From Leptolyngbya boryana PCC 6306 (GTDB lineage Bacteria > Cyanobacteriota > Cyanobacteriia > Leptolyngbyales > Leptolyngbyaceae): 64,000 nucleotides of DNA. Within the stretch, counting starts at the first letter, position 1. Every line of letters begins with the position of its first letter. The DNA lies in the NCBI RefSeq assembly GCF_000353285.1, contig NZ_KB731324.1, forward strand, positions 5,722,577 through 5,786,576, in the 5' to 3' direction. Of the stretch, positions 18,476-27,955 are shown one piece after another. Under the pieces are notes generated by a model. It did no database searches, was not told the origin of the DNA, and saw only the letters and a program-made list of their open reading frames with translations. The translations under genes and the position numbers were made by a program.

Positions 18476-20956
18476 TTAAACCACGATCGCAAACTTTGCT
18501 GCTAATTCCCGCATTGCCGAACTTAGTACAGGCTTGTGATTTAACCACTGGTAAAACGCTTCTTGGCTCTTCGCGATCGACACCCCTAAGCCGAGTTGCC
18601 CATTCAGCACTACCAACCGTTCTAACCGCCGAATCTGAGGCTCTACCGTTTTCAGATCAGCCTCATTTAGCACCATCCACAACGATCGCTCAATCAAGCG
18701 CTGCAAAATCTCGCGGGCTTCCGGTTGCTGCATCTGACACCGTAAATGCGCCGCCTCAGTTGAGATCGCTTCCAACTGCCCCAAATGCATCAGACTGGCA
18801 TTCCACTCATCCATATCTTGTTCGAGCGATCGCAGGGTTAGCAACAAGCGATGCCCGATCGCAATTTCTGCTGCAACCTGCAACTCTCGTGGCACAGGTA
18901 ATTCATCGCGATGAAACGCCATGAGCACTCCATAGTTATCGCGATATACCTGTGTGTAAAGCTGATCCAACCGCGTCAGAGTCTCCTGGCTGAGCAACTG
19001 CATCATCCGATGCCGCTCCTCTGCAAAAAGATCTTGCAGACTGTAGGCAGCTTCTCCAAATGTCTGATTCATCTTCAGAATCGTCTGAGCCGCACTGCCT
19101 TGAGCCAGCGTTTCAAACACCTGCTCTTTCACCTGCGTATAGCTTCGTCGTCCAGTAAACGGCTGAATACAGCAATAAAAATCCCATCCGCAAAGATGCA
19201 GCACCGCAAAAATGAAATGCCGACTTTCACGAGTAATTTCTGAAGTTAATTGCAACTGCCCGATCGCTAAAGTCACAGCTCCCATCCGTTGAGCCTGATA
19301 ATCTAACTGATTCGCCGTATAGCAGTAAACCCGCTCCTCACGTGCATAAGACGTAAACAGTGAACTGATCGCATAGTGTGCCGCCACTTGTTCAAACGAA
19401 ATCTGGGCTGGAATCACTAACTGTCGATAAACTTCCGCTCCATTTTTGAAACAGTCAACATTACTCGGAGCCGATGTCAACCGCTTGGTAAATCCTTTCT
19501 CAAGCTGAACCCCAGACACATCTCCAGCAAGTTCTAACGCGCGCGCCGCATAGCGTAAAATCTGCGTTCCTTCTGGTCGAGAAAGCTCCTCAAAAAACCA
19601 ACCACAACTGGTATACATCAACAGCGCATGTCGCTGCATTTCGAGTAAGCGGACAGCATCTAATCGCTCACCATTGCCCAATTTCTGAACCTGATGCTTG
19701 GCAAGAAATTTAGATAAGTTGCCGCGATCGCGGATCACTTGAATATATTCATCCCGCGCTGCCCAAGGATCATTAAACAGCTTTTTGCCTTCTTCTTCGT
19801 AAACTCGAATCAACTGATCCCGCAACCAATCGAGTGAATCTCGTAGCGGTCGTCTCCAGTGTTGATGCCATTCCCCACCCCCACCACAGCCACAATTCTC
19901 TTGCCAACGATCGACGCCATGCGCGCAGCTCCAAGCGGTCACAGGCTTCAATTCCACTTCCCAAGTCGGTGGATTAAGACTGAGATAATGTGCGAAATTC
20001 GTCACTGTCCAATCTCGACGCGGAAATTCCTCGATAAACGCATACGCTAAACATTTCTCAGTTCCGCCTTTGTGATGTCCAAATGTTTCGCCATCGGTCG
20101 CCACTGAGATCAACTGAGTCGGACGATGATCCCCACGCACAGCCTGTCCTAAGCGTCCTGCAAGATGATGCGAACTACTCAGCGCGGTATCAAATCCCAT
20201 ATCGCGAGAAATGGGACCGTCATAAAAGAAGATATCTAAATAAGGAGAACTGTGATCCCCAGGATTGAGAAAACAGCGATAAGGACGGGTCGGATCAATC
20301 TGTCCACCCCCAACTTCTTGCCAATCTGCATCGGAGAACGCTCGACATCGTTCTGCCTGAGAGGGAGCGAGAATCGTAAACTTAATTCCCTCTTCAATTA
20401 AGGCTTTGACGGTGGGGTAATCGATCGCGGTTTCTGCCAACCACATGCCTTCGGGATCGCGTCCAAAGTGCGATCGAAAATCTGCTTTCCCCCAGCGAAT
20501 CTGAGTTCGCTTATCGCGCTCATTTGCCAAGGGCAAAATAATGTGGTTATAGACTTGAGCGATCGCATTTCCATGCCCGTTCAATCGCTCACAGCTTTTG
20601 CGATCGGCTTCGACAATCCGTTGATACACCTCAACGTCATGCCGCTCAATCCAACTCATCAGCGTCGCGCCAATGTTAAAGCTCAAATACTCAAAATTAT
20701 TGACGATCCCCAGTAACTCACCAGACTCGTTTAGCACTCTGGCAAATGCATTGGGGCGATAGCATTCGTAGTGAATCCGCTCATTCCAATCGTGAAACGG
20801 TGCAGCACTGGGTTGCCGCTCGATCGCATCAAGATAAGGATTCTCGCGGGGGGGCTGATAAAAGTGACCGTGAACCGTGACGTAAACCCCAATTGCAGTT
20901 TCTAGGGGATCCGTCGATCCATCAGACAAACGAGTTGAAACATCAAATGAAGTCAT
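18476..20956 (-). CDS. GH57-family glycoside hydrolase with DUF3536 domain
   Basis: 826 residues from ATG 20956, preceded by GTGGAAA. In-frame codons reach back to 21130 but that leader is unlike the family. The N-terminal GH57 barrel starts with VTVHGHFYQPPRENPYLD. The candidate nucleophile Glu is in GMWLAETAIDYP and the acid/base Asp in SVATDGETFGHHKGG, the two hallmark GH57 blocks. The C-terminal part matches the DUF3536 architecture common in cyanobacteria. GH57 members act on alpha-glucans (amylase, branching enzyme, amylopullulanase); a role in glycogen processing is plausible but the exact reaction cannot be read from the sequence. Confidence 0.85.
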   Translation of the reverse strand: MTSFDVSTRLSDGSTDPLETAIGVYVTVHGHFYQPPRENPYLDAIERQPSAAPFHDWNERIHYECYRPNAFARVLNESGELLGIVNNFEYLSFNIGATLMSWIERHDVEVYQRIVEADRKSCERLNGHGNAIAQVYNHIILPLANERDKRTQIRWGKADFRSHFGRDPEGMWLAETAIDYPTVKALIEEGIKFTILAPSQAERCRAFSDADWQEVGGGQIDPTRPYRCFLNPGDHSSPYLDIFFYDGPISRDMGFDTALSSSHHLAGRLGQAVRGDHRPTQLISVATDGETFGHHKGGTEKCLAYAFIEEFPRRDWTVTNFAHYLSLNPPTWEVELKPVTAWSCAHGVDRWQENCGCGGGGEWHQHWRRPLRDSLDWLRDQLIRVYEEEGKKLFNDPWAARDEYIQVIRDRGNLSKFLAKHQVQKLGNGERLDAVRLLEMQRHALLMYTSCGWFFEELSRPEGTQILRYAARALELAGDVSGVQLEKGFTKRLTSAPSNVDCFKNGAEVYRQLVIPAQISFEQVAAHYAISSLFTSYAREERVYCYTANQLDYQAQRMGAVTLAIGQLQLTSEITRESRHFIFAVLHLCGWDFYCCIQPFTGRRSYTQVKEQVFETLAQGSAAQTILKMNQTFGEAAYSLQDLFAEERHRMMQLLSQETLTRLDQLYTQVYRDNYGVLMAFHRDELPVPRELQVAAEIAIGHRLLLTLRSLEQDMDEWNASLMHLGQLEAISTEAAHLRCQMQQPEAREILQRLIERSLWMVLNEADLKTVEPQIRRLERLVVLNGQLGLGVSIAKSQEAFYQWLNHKPVLSSAMRELAAKFAIVV

Positions 20957-21461
20957 TGAATCAATTTCCACATTAAAAGTGCGTTTACGCTGCATCCGAA
21001 CAAGGGCGTAAACAGAACGGGTCAAACTTAGAAAACTTAGTGAGGTGGAGGCAGCCTTGCATAGAGATTCAGGAATGCGCTCGATCGCAAATTTCCCTGC
21101 TTCAACAATAACAAGCCTAAAAAAACACAATCTAACTCATCACCAACGTCTATTCTGACCAAAATGGGTGCTCAGAGCTAGATTGTGATAACGCTGATGT
21201 GACAGCGGAACGACAAATCGAATGGCTGCGACCCATCATTCTGCAATCATCTGTATCGATTCAACCGCATTTTGCACTCCATTTCACAATTTTTTAAGAT
21301 CCCCGCACGGGAGTTAACATCTTCGCGACGAATCTCAACGCTTCGTTACCTCTCCCCATCTCCCTACTCCCCATCTCCCCACTCCCCACCCTCAATTCCT
21401 CGATCAAAGAAGAAGAATCGTGAGTATCCTATTGAGAGAAATTTCTCATTCTGGAACCCGA
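20957..21461. other. Gene-free divergent region between the GH57 and cax genes
   Basis: About 500 nt shared by the upstream sides of the minus-strand GH57 gene and plus-strand cax. It holds a 9-bp inverted repeat CACAATCTA (21126-21134) / TAGATTGTG (21179-21187) and the tandem repeat at 21350-21393. Open frames here lack family support. No convincing promoter hexamers were seen. Confidence 0.5.
21350..21393. repeat. Short tandem repeat (ATCTCCC / ACTCCCC units)
   Basis: About 44 nt of C/T-rich heptamer units: CTCCCCATCTCCCTACTCCC, then further CATCTCCC and ACTCCCC units. Same family as the repeats at 18387, 29077 and 61500. It lies about 70 nt before the cax start. Confidence 0.8.
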
Positions 21462-22565
21462 ATGTCAGTCAAAAACATCATTTTTACAGTGCTACTGGTG
21501 ATGATCCCGGTTTCGATCGCAGCCCACTACCTCGAATGGGGATCGCTGATCGTTTTCGCCACTGCTGCTGCTGCAATTTTGCCACTCGCAGCCTGGATGG
21601 GGACAGCAACAGAAGAAATCGCTGTTGTGGTCGGTCCCACGTTAGGTGGCTTGATGAATGCCACATTTGGCAATGCTACCGAATTGATTATTGCGCTCGT
21701 TGCCCTGAATGCAGGGCTGATCGATGTGGTCAAAGCCAGCCTCACAGGCTCAATTATCGGGAATCTGCTGCTGGTCATGGGTTTATCGATGTTGCTCGGC
21801 GGACTCCGTTACAAAGAGCAAGAGTTTCAACCGATCGTCGCTCGCGTGAATGCGTCTTCGATGAATTTGGCTGTGATCGCGATGCTGCTTCCTACTGCGA
21901 TGAATATTACGTCTGCCGGGATTTCAGGAGATGTTTTACAAAAACTGTCGATCGCAGTCGCGATCGTGCTGATCACGGTCTATGCCCTGACCTTGCTCTT
22001 TTCCATGAAGACTCATACTTATCTCTATGATGTCGGCGTTGCTGAGAACGAAGGCGCTGCTGAGGCAGAGTCGCCCCACAAAGAACAGCACGAAAAGCCC
22101 AATCTTGTGTTGTGGTCGATCGTGCTTTTGGTCTGTACCGTCCTAGTCGCGATCGAGTCTGAACTGCTTGTCGATAGCTTGGAAGAAGCAACCGCAAAAT
22201 TAGGATTAACCGCGCTCTTTACTGGGGTCATCTTGCTCCCGATCGTGGGAAATGCCGCAGAACATGCCACAGCAGTCACAGTCGCAATGAAAGACAAAAT
22301 GGATCTGTCTGTCTCAGTTGCCGTAGGCTCAAGTTTGCAGATTGCGCTATTTGTGGCTCCAGTGCTAGTGATTGCAGGCTGGTTTATGGGTCAGCCGATG
22401 GATTTGGACTTTAATCCTTTTGAATTAGTTGCCGTTGCCGTTGCGGTTCTAATTACGAACTCGATTAGTTCGGATGGGCGATCAAATTGGCTCGAAGGCA
22501 CGTTATTACTGGCAGCGTATTTAGTGCTTGGATTAGCATTCTACTTCCATCCGGTCATAGTTTAG
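21462..22565 (+). CDS. cax: Calcium/proton exchanger (CaX family)
   Basis: 367 residues from ATG 21462 (MSVKNIIF); a GTG at 21420 in the same frame is an alternative start. About eleven hydrophobic segments are arranged as two inverted halves around an acidic, His-containing loop near residue 205 (EGAAEAESPHKEQHEK). The two ion-binding repeats are GNATELI in the first half and GNAAEHATAV in the second, diagnostic of CAX. The protein exports Ca2+ in exchange for protons across the plasma membrane and in cyanobacteria contributes to salt and alkaline tolerance. Confidence 0.93.
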   Translation: MSVKNIIFTVLLVMIPVSIAAHYLEWGSLIVFATAAAAILPLAAWMGTATEEIAVVVGPTLGGLMNATFGNATELIIALVALNAGLIDVVKASLTGSIIGNLLLVMGLSMLLGGLRYKEQEFQPIVARVNASSMNLAVIAMLLPTAMNITSAGISGDVLQKLSIAVAIVLITVYALTLLFSMKTHTYLYDVGVAENEGAAEAESPHKEQHEKPNLVLWSIVLLVCTVLVAIESELLVDSLEEATAKLGLTALFTGVILLPIVGNAAEHATAVTVAMKDKMDLSVSVAVGSSLQIALFVAPVLVIAGWFMGQPMDLDFNPFELVAVAVAVLITNSISSDGRSNWLEGTLLLAAYLVLGLAFYFHPVIV

Positions 22566-22935
22566 GTGTGATGGCACAACGCATTCGATTGGGCGGATCG
22601 ATTGAATGCGTTGTAGCAGAACAAAATCTGTCACAGAACAAATTCATCTCTTGAACAATCTCATCCACTCTTTTTTAAGCCTGTATAAATTAACCAGGTT
22701 GATCCGGATCACAATCTAGCACCCCGGAAAGAAACCAATAAGTCTGGTAGTAAAAAATATGTGAAGCACACACCGTATTTCTGTATGAAATCCGTGTGAA
22801 GTGACTCAAATTACACTGAGCTTTCACGGATTTCGTTACCATAAACCATACTTTGACCTTGCCCCGGTCGAGTTTACTGAAAAATCACATGACGCATTTT
22901 GTTCCTGAAAACTGGGGTTGAGGGCTACGGAAGTT
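22566..22935. other. Gene-free region upstream of the 420-residue conserved protein
   Basis: About 370 nt. Besides the cax hairpin it contains a 10-bp inverted repeat GAAATCCGTG (22787-22796) / CACGGATTTC (22825-22834), 28 nt apart, about 100 nt before the next gene: either an operator or a leader hairpin. No open frame with family support was seen. Confidence 0.5.
22576..22614 (+). terminator. Hairpin just downstream of cax
   Basis: ACAACGCATTC (22576-22586) pairs perfectly with GAATGCGTTGT (22604-22614), starting about 11 nt after the cax stop. There is no following U-tract, so a transcription stop is inferred from stem strength and position. Confidence 0.5.
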
Positions 22936-24198
22936 ATGAATACTGGGTCAATCTATCACGGTCGCAGCATTTCGCAAGAAGAAGAACGACTTTATCATCA
23001 TCTTTTACACCTTGTTCAAACTGAGCCGCCGCATCGCCTGATTGAAAGATTTCGGCTCTTATTTATCGAAGGCACCGGATATCCTGATCCAGAACTTCAA
23101 AAAACCGTCGATCTCTTAATCCAATCTCCAAGCGCAGCGCAAAATTTCCGCTTCGTTCTCAATCGCTGCTGTCACATTTTGATCAACCGGTGGCAATCTC
23201 GCCCGCATCAGTACGAAAAAGTGGCGGAACTGATCAGCTTGTTCGAGTCTAAACCGAGCCGCCCGATTGCAGGAGATTTTTCGCGATCGCGCTTAATCAA
23301 TCGACAACGACAAATCACTCAGGCTTTCCAGCATACCGAGCAATACCTGACCCTGAAACGGCTATCGAGCGTTCTTCTCCCCGAACTGACTCCTGCTGAA
23401 TCGCAACCTTTCGGAACCCTAATTCGCCGTTACCCATATCTCTACGAGCATTGTCTTGTCACTGAAGGAACCCCAAACGTCCAAAAAGCCTCGATTCGCC
23501 AGCTTCAAGCCGAACGCCAGAAGCAGTTTGAACTAGATTTATCCAAATATGTCACGTACCAAGTGCGTCGAGCATCGAGCAACCGCGTGATTCATCCCGT
23601 CGAAAATCCAACGTTGTTAGATGATCGATCGCTCAGTTCAGCGTTACATCAATTCACGGGGAAAATTGACGGAAACTATACCTGTAAAGACGTTGCGAAG
23701 CGGTTTTCCGTGCACTGTCAGCAAGCCAAATCCTACAAGCATTTCAAAGCTGACCTGTACCACTATCTGACTGATGCAGTCAATCCAGCTTATGGAAATC
23801 GTCACTTCAATCAACAACTTGGGCAGTTTCTCAAACAGACCTATTCAGAAAGTGAAAACCAGCCGCTGAGCGATTTTCTGATGACGCGGACTTGTAGCCA
23901 ATTGCTGAATTTCCTCGTCATTGACAGTCTGCAGCAACCGCAGCATTTTGTCTTCATCGATCTGCTCTCCAATCTGGGCGCAACTGCAACAACTCGTCTG
24001 CTGCTGCAAATTGTTTTACTCTGTCAGCGCGTCAAACCTTATCTCGAAAAGCGATTTTCAGTGTTATTCCATCACTATGAAGGCTACAGCCGCGATCGCG
24101 TTCAATGGCTGGTCGCGGCAATGGAAAACTTACAATTGGCACTGAGTACGAACTTCAGCGATTTAAATTTATGTCTTGTTCATCAACTCGTGCGCTGA
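22936..24198 (+). CDS. Conserved hypothetical protein, helical, cyanobacterial type
   Basis: 420 residues from ATG 22936 (an in-frame TTG at 22918 is possible), preceded by CGGAAG. I do not recognise a catalytic motif. The sequence is soluble, rich in Gln, Leu and Arg, and looks almost entirely alpha-helical. It has a leucine-rich C-terminal part (LLQIVLLCQRVKPYLEKRF) and scattered Tyr/His pairs. No signal peptide or membrane segment. It stands alone behind a 370-nt regulatory-looking region and before rpsU. Codon use and GCGATCGC sites look native. Confidence 0.75.
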   Translation: MNTGSIYHGRSISQEEERLYHHLLHLVQTEPPHRLIERFRLLFIEGTGYPDPELQKTVDLLIQSPSAAQNFRFVLNRCCHILINRWQSRPHQYEKVAELISLFESKPSRPIAGDFSRSRLINRQRQITQAFQHTEQYLTLKRLSSVLLPELTPAESQPFGTLIRRYPYLYEHCLVTEGTPNVQKASIRQLQAERQKQFELDLSKYVTYQVRRASSNRVIHPVENPTLLDDRSLSSALHQFTGKIDGNYTCKDVAKRFSVHCQQAKSYKHFKADLYHYLTDAVNPAYGNRHFNQQLGQFLKQTYSESENQPLSDFLMTRTCSQLLNFLVIDSLQQPQHFVFIDLLSNLGATATTRLLLQIVLLCQRVKPYLEKRFSVLFHHYEGYSRDRVQWLVAAMENLQLALSTNFSDLNLCLVHQLVR

Positions 24199-24345
24199 AG
24201 ACGAGAATTTGTGTTAACCTGCTCAATGGTAGGTAACTCATTCTGTCGGATGCTGTGCATACTCTGGTGTGGACAGTCATTTTTCGTCTGAGTCCGTTCA
24301 AAAAAGAACCATCACTTTCAAGAATTATTCTACTGGAGGAACAGC

Positions 24346-24525
24346 ATGACCCAAGTGGTTTTAGGAGAAAACGAAGGCATTGATTCAGCGTTGCGCCGCT
24401 TTAAGCGCCAAGTCTCAAAGGCAGGGATCTTAGCAGATCTCAGATCTCACCGTCATTTTGAAACTCCGCTCGAAAAGCGCAAGCGCAAAGCGATCGTGGC
24501 TCGCCGTAATCGCCGTTACCGCTAA
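24346..24525 (+). CDS. rpsU: 30S ribosomal protein S21
   Basis: A 59-residue frame starting [20 protein letters not shown], with the basic tail typical of S21 ([17 protein letters not shown]). A strong Shine-Dalgarno GGAGGA precedes the ATG. S21 sits on the 30S platform near the anti-Shine-Dalgarno end of 16S rRNA and assists initiation. It is closed by its own rho-independent terminator, so it is probably a single-gene unit with a roughly 145-nt leader. Confidence 0.96.
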   Translation: MTQVVLGENEGIDSALRRFKRQVSKAGILADLRSHRHFETPLEKRKRKAIVARRNRRYR

Positions 24526-24534
24526 AGACCGGGG

Positions 24535-24563
24535 TCGATTCTTGCTTTTGAGAATCGATTTTT
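24535..24563 (+). terminator. Rho-independent terminator of rpsU
   Basis: TCGATTCT (24535-24542) and AGAATCGA (24551-24558) form an 8-bp stem with an 8-nt loop followed by five T, ten bases after the rpsU stop. Confidence 0.92.
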
Positions 24564-24633
24564 AATGGGCAAAGTTCGTTTCTAAACGGCGTTGCTAGGA
24601 TGGAGAGAAGTGAGGATACTTCTCTGTGAATTT

Positions 24634-26094
24634 ATGACTGACTCCATTTCCGATACGGGCAAATCTTTGGATCAGGAACTAGACGAAGCGATTTCAGGCT
24701 TTGATCAGATCCAGACCGAGTTAAATTATCGACAGGCTCAAGCAACGCTACGCGAGTTAGTTGAGAATCTAGATTTAACCGCCCAAGAGCGATCGGGTTT
24801 GGAGTCAGAAATTCACGGACTAGAGACGATGCTCGAAAAGCTTGATCGACTCGTCGTTCAAATCGCAGCTTTTGGTATGGTCGGGCGTGGCAAGTCCTCG
24901 CTCCTGAATGCTCTACTGGGGCAACAGATTTTTGAAACGGGCGCGATTCATGGTGTGACTCGATCGCAGCAGTCCGCGAATTGGAGTATTGAAAGTGAAG
25001 CGATCGCGGGCAGTGATCAAGAGATTCTGCGCGTGACGCTTCCAAGCGTAAATCGCTCTCAGATCGAACTGATTGACACACCCGGCATCGATGAAGTGCA
25101 GGGTGAAGCGAGAGAGGCGCTAGCGCGTCAGGCGGCTCAGCAAGCCGATCTTTTGCTGTTTATTGTGTCAGGCGATATTACAAAAGTCGAATTTCAGGCA
25201 CTTTCTGAACTGCGGAATTTTGGGAAGCCCATGATTTTGGTGTTTAACAAGATCGATCAGTATCCCGATGCCGATCGTATGAGTATTTATCAAAAAATCC
25301 GAGATGAGCGCGTCAAAGAATTGCTTTCACCGGATGAGATTGTCATGGCTGCGGCTTCTCCCATGGTCGCTCGTGCGGTGAAACGTCCTGATGGTCGGAT
25401 GTCGGCACAGATGATCCGACTTGATCCGCAGGTTCAAGATCTCAAACTCAAAATTCTAGAAGTCTTGCATCGAGAGGGGAAATCTCTGGTTGCCTTAAAT
25501 TCGATGTTATTTGCCGATCAGATCAACGATCGCTTACTCCAACGAAAACTCGACATTCGTGAGCAGACGGCAAATCGCACGATCTGGAATGGCGTCATGA
25601 CGAAAGCGATCGCCACGGCAGTTAATCCAGTCATGGTTCTCGATTTAATTAGCAGTGCCGCGATCGATGTGGCGATGATTATGAGTTTGTCAAAACTCTA
25701 TGGGATTAGCATGACGCAGCAAGGCGCGATTAAACTGCTGCAACGAATTGCGATCGCGATGGGTGGCATTACAGCAAGCGAGCTTTTAGCCAATTTAGGA
25801 CTCAGTTCGCTGAAAAGCCTACTGGGCTTATCGGCTCCCGCAACAGGCGGATTATCTCTCGCGCCTTATCTCTCGGTTGCAGTGACGCAAGGAGCAGTTG
25901 CAGGCGTTTCGACTTATGCGATCGGTCAAATCGCCAAAGTTTACCTCGCGAATGATGCCTCATGGGGTGCAGAAAGCCCGAAAGCGGTCGTGACGAAAAT
26001 TCTCTCCTCATTAGACGAAGATTCGATTCTGAATCGAATTAAAGATGAACTCCGAGCCAAATTAGATCTGTCTGCCCGACAACCTGCAAAGTAG
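24634..26094 (+). CDS. Era/dynamin-like GTPase with DUF697 membrane domain
   Basis: 486 residues from ATG 24634; an in-frame TTG at 24592 would start before an 8-bp hairpin (AGAGAAGT/ACTTCTCT at 24603-24624) and is less likely. After an N-terminal helical region (1-80) comes a GTPase domain: P-loop GMVGRGKSSLLN, switch II DTPG and NKID for guanine specificity. The C-terminal half carries hydrophobic helices of DUF697 type (VMVLDLISSAAIDVAMIMSL and following). Cyanobacterial members are membrane-associated GTPases of unknown process; membrane remodelling or chloroplast-like biogenesis are suggested by relatives only. Confidence 0.88.
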   Translation: MTDSISDTGKSLDQELDEAISGFDQIQTELNYRQAQATLRELVENLDLTAQERSGLESEIHGLETMLEKLDRLVVQIAAFGMVGRGKSSLLNALLGQQIFETGAIHGVTRSQQSANWSIESEAIAGSDQEILRVTLPSVNRSQIELIDTPGIDEVQGEAREALARQAAQQADLLLFIVSGDITKVEFQALSELRNFGKPMILVFNKIDQYPDADRMSIYQKIRDERVKELLSPDEIVMAAASPMVARAVKRPDGRMSAQMIRLDPQVQDLKLKILEVLHREGKSLVALNSMLFADQINDRLLQRKLDIREQTANRTIWNGVMTKAIATAVNPVMVLDLISSAAIDVAMIMSLSKLYGISMTQQGAIKLLQRIAIAMGGITASELLANLGLSSLKSLLGLSAPATGGLSLAPYLSVAVTQGAVAGVSTYAIGQIAKVYLANDASWGAESPKAVVTKILSSLDEDSILNRIKDELRAKLDLSARQPAK

Positions 26095-26180
26095 CCAGTG
26101 ACAGGAACAAGTGAAATCAACGATGACGGGAGTCTCGATCGCTCAGTTACGATGTTCTGAGTTCTTTTTTGATCCTTTGC

Positions 26181-26360
26181 ATGATTCGACTCAATCAAAT
26201 GATGATGGGTGTTTCCGTCGCTACTGGCTGTCTAATTGTCGGCATGCAAACGACACCTCAACTGTGGCATCAGTTCCAACTCTGGCGCAATCAAGGCGTA
26301 TCTTGCGAACGATCCACAGACGACGGTAAAGCGACCTTTTACGGGCAAGACTGTCTCTAA
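26181..26360 (+). CDS. Possible small exported protein
   Basis: A 59-residue frame from ATG 26181 with a short positively charged start, a hydrophobic stretch (MMMGVSVATGCLIVGM), then a polar tail with two Cys. That layout resembles a signal peptide or small anchored protein. It overlaps the stop of the convergent beta-lactamase-fold gene by four bases. No ribosome-binding site or family match is evident; it could be chance. Confidence 0.35.
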   Translation: MIRLNQMMMGVSVATGCLIVGMQTTPQLWHQFQLWRNQGVSCERSTDDGKATFYGQDCL

Positions 26361-27292
26361 ATCTCTTGCATGGCTTCTGTCACTTGGCGAGCCACAAACG
26401 GCACAATCTCTTCATTATTGCTATGGGCTGTGCCTTCGGTAAAGACGACCAATAAATAAGGCTGCAAGCTTGGAACTTCTACATAAGCAGCATCATGACG
26501 CACTCGGCTCATCAAGCCTGCTTTTGACCACACTCCAGCATTTTGAGGCACACCGCCACCAATAAATCCAACGACTTGATTTTCCGGATCAGCTTCGAGA
26601 TCAGCAGGATTGAGCGATCGCTTCAGCAGATCCATCATTTGTTGCGATCGTTCTGCTGTGACAGCAACACCGCCCACAATACTATGCAACAACCGTGCAG
26701 ACGCGATCGTCGTTAACATATTCCGATTCTCAAAATTCTCGCCGTAAAAGGCTCTTTCTCGTCCATAAGGACCATCACACCACGTCTTCTGATTCACATT
26801 AATCGTCGTGAACTCCGACCAATTCAGCGATTGCAAATAGCGATTAACAATATTGCGCTGATATTTCCAGGTTTCAAAGGGTGCAGCAGGTAATTCAGGA
26901 CCGCCTGTCGTCCCACTCAGCACATCGACGACTAATCCGGTCGCATCATTGCTGGAATCGACGATCATATCGCGCATGGCTCGATCGAGTTCCGCAGACG
27001 ATGGGATCATGCCTCGTTCTAACCATTCATGGGCTGCGACTAAGTAGAATAATTTGACGACGCTTGCCGGATAAATATTCTCAACGCCCCGATAGGCAAA
27101 TCCTCTAGGAGAGCGCTGCCAAAATTCTTCAGGACGAATTGCACCGCCAGTATTGACGAACACAGGCGAGTCATACACAATCCAAGTGATTGCGATCTGG
27201 TTGGGAGCAAGCGTCGGAAATGCTGCCCAAGTCGCTTGCAATACGCGATCGCCCAATGTTTCTAACCGTTCGTCTTTGTGGAAGAAAGTCAT
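26357..27292 (-). CDS. Class A beta-lactamase-fold serine hydrolase
   Basis: 311 residues from ATG 27292; the in-frame ATG at 27319 would overlap the divergent gene. The fold is indicated by SxxK in YPASVVKLFYL (nucleophile Ser), an SSN triad in VDSSNDATG in place of the SDN of class A beta-lactamases, and KAG in VWSKAGLMS in place of KTG. No signal peptide is visible, which is unusual for a true beta-lactamase. By family it could be a penicillin-binding-protein-like peptidase or an esterase; resistance should not be assumed. It is divergent from, and close to, a cell-wall NlpC/P60 peptidase gene. Confidence 0.78.
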   Translation of the reverse strand: MTFFHKDERLETLGDRVLQATWAAFPTLAPNQIAITWIVYDSPVFVNTGGAIRPEEFWQRSPRGFAYRGVENIYPASVVKLFYLVAAHEWLERGMIPSSAELDRAMRDMIVDSSNDATGLVVDVLSGTTGGPELPAAPFETWKYQRNIVNRYLQSLNWSEFTTINVNQKTWCDGPYGRERAFYGENFENRNMLTTIASARLLHSIVGGVAVTAERSQQMMDLLKRSLNPADLEADPENQVVGFIGGGVPQNAGVWSKAGLMSRVRHDAAYVEVPSLQPYLLVVFTEGTAHSNNEEIVPFVARQVTEAMQEI

Positions 27293-27313
27293 AGTCAGTG
27301 AAATTTTCGTCTT

Positions 27314-27952
27314 ATGCAATATCGCACGATCGCGAATCTCAATCTCTACGATTCACCAGATTTAACGCGTCTGGCAACTCAAGCGGCTCAAGGTCGTTAC
27401 CTGCAAATTTTGTCGGAATCACCGCTCAAAGTCATGACCTGTGAGGATGAGTATCCAGGGTGGCTCGATCCGAATGATTTACAATTTTTAGAAGCCGTTG
27501 AAACGCCCTATCAAGCCCCCGTTTGGACAGAAGGGGAAATCCGAGATTGTATTCCTGAAGTGATTGCCTTTACTCAAGCAGCAATGGCTGTACCCAATGA
27601 GTATCTTTGGGGTGGAACTGTTGCTCCAAATTACGATTGTTCAGGATTAATGCAAGCTGCTTTTGCTTCGGTTGGCATTCGCTTACCCAGAGATGCTTAT
27701 CAACAAGAGGCGTTTCTGCAACCTGTTGAAGATTTGATTCCAGGAGATTTAGTCTTCTTTGGAACGCCTGAGAAAGCGACGCATGTTGGGCTTTACTTGG
27801 GTGAGCAGCGCTATATTCACAGTTCTGGTAAAGATCAGGGGCGTAATGGAATTGGAATTGATGTGCTTTCGGCAGAGGGCGATCGAGTGAGCCAGACTTA
27901 CTTCGCTCAGTATCGAGGTGCAGCCAGAGTGATTCAAAGCTACATTCCCTAA
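27314..27952 (+). CDS. NlpC/P60 cell-wall endopeptidase with N-terminal SH3b domain
   Basis: 212 residues: a bacterial SH3-like domain (about 1-75), then an NlpC/P60 papain-like domain with Cys109 (NYDCSGLM), His157 (THVGLYLG) and a third polar residue, His169 (YIHSSG). Structure-solved homologs from Anabaena and Nostoc cleave the gamma-D-glutamyl-diamino acid bond of peptidoglycan stem peptides. No signal peptide is seen, as in those homologs, which suggests cytoplasmic peptidoglycan recycling. Confidence 0.92.
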   Translation: MQYRTIANLNLYDSPDLTRLATQAAQGRYLQILSESPLKVMTCEDEYPGWLDPNDLQFLEAVETPYQAPVWTEGEIRDCIPEVIAFTQAAMAVPNEYLWGGTVAPNYDCSGLMQAAFASVGIRLPRDAYQQEAFLQPVEDLIPGDLVFFGTPEKATHVGLYLGEQRYIHSSGKDQGRNGIGIDVLSAEGDRVSQTYFAQYRGAARVIQSYIP

Positions 27953-27955
27953 ATC

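Noticed and set aside
18454-18924. 156-codon plus-strand frame over the GH57 3' end
   Set aside because: Antisense to conserved GH57/DUF3536 coding sequence and without family features.
21272-22030. 252-codon plus-strand frame overlapping cax
   Set aside because: Out of frame with the clear CaX protein, low-complexity Ser-Pro start from the tandem repeat, Cys/Arg-rich shadow composition.
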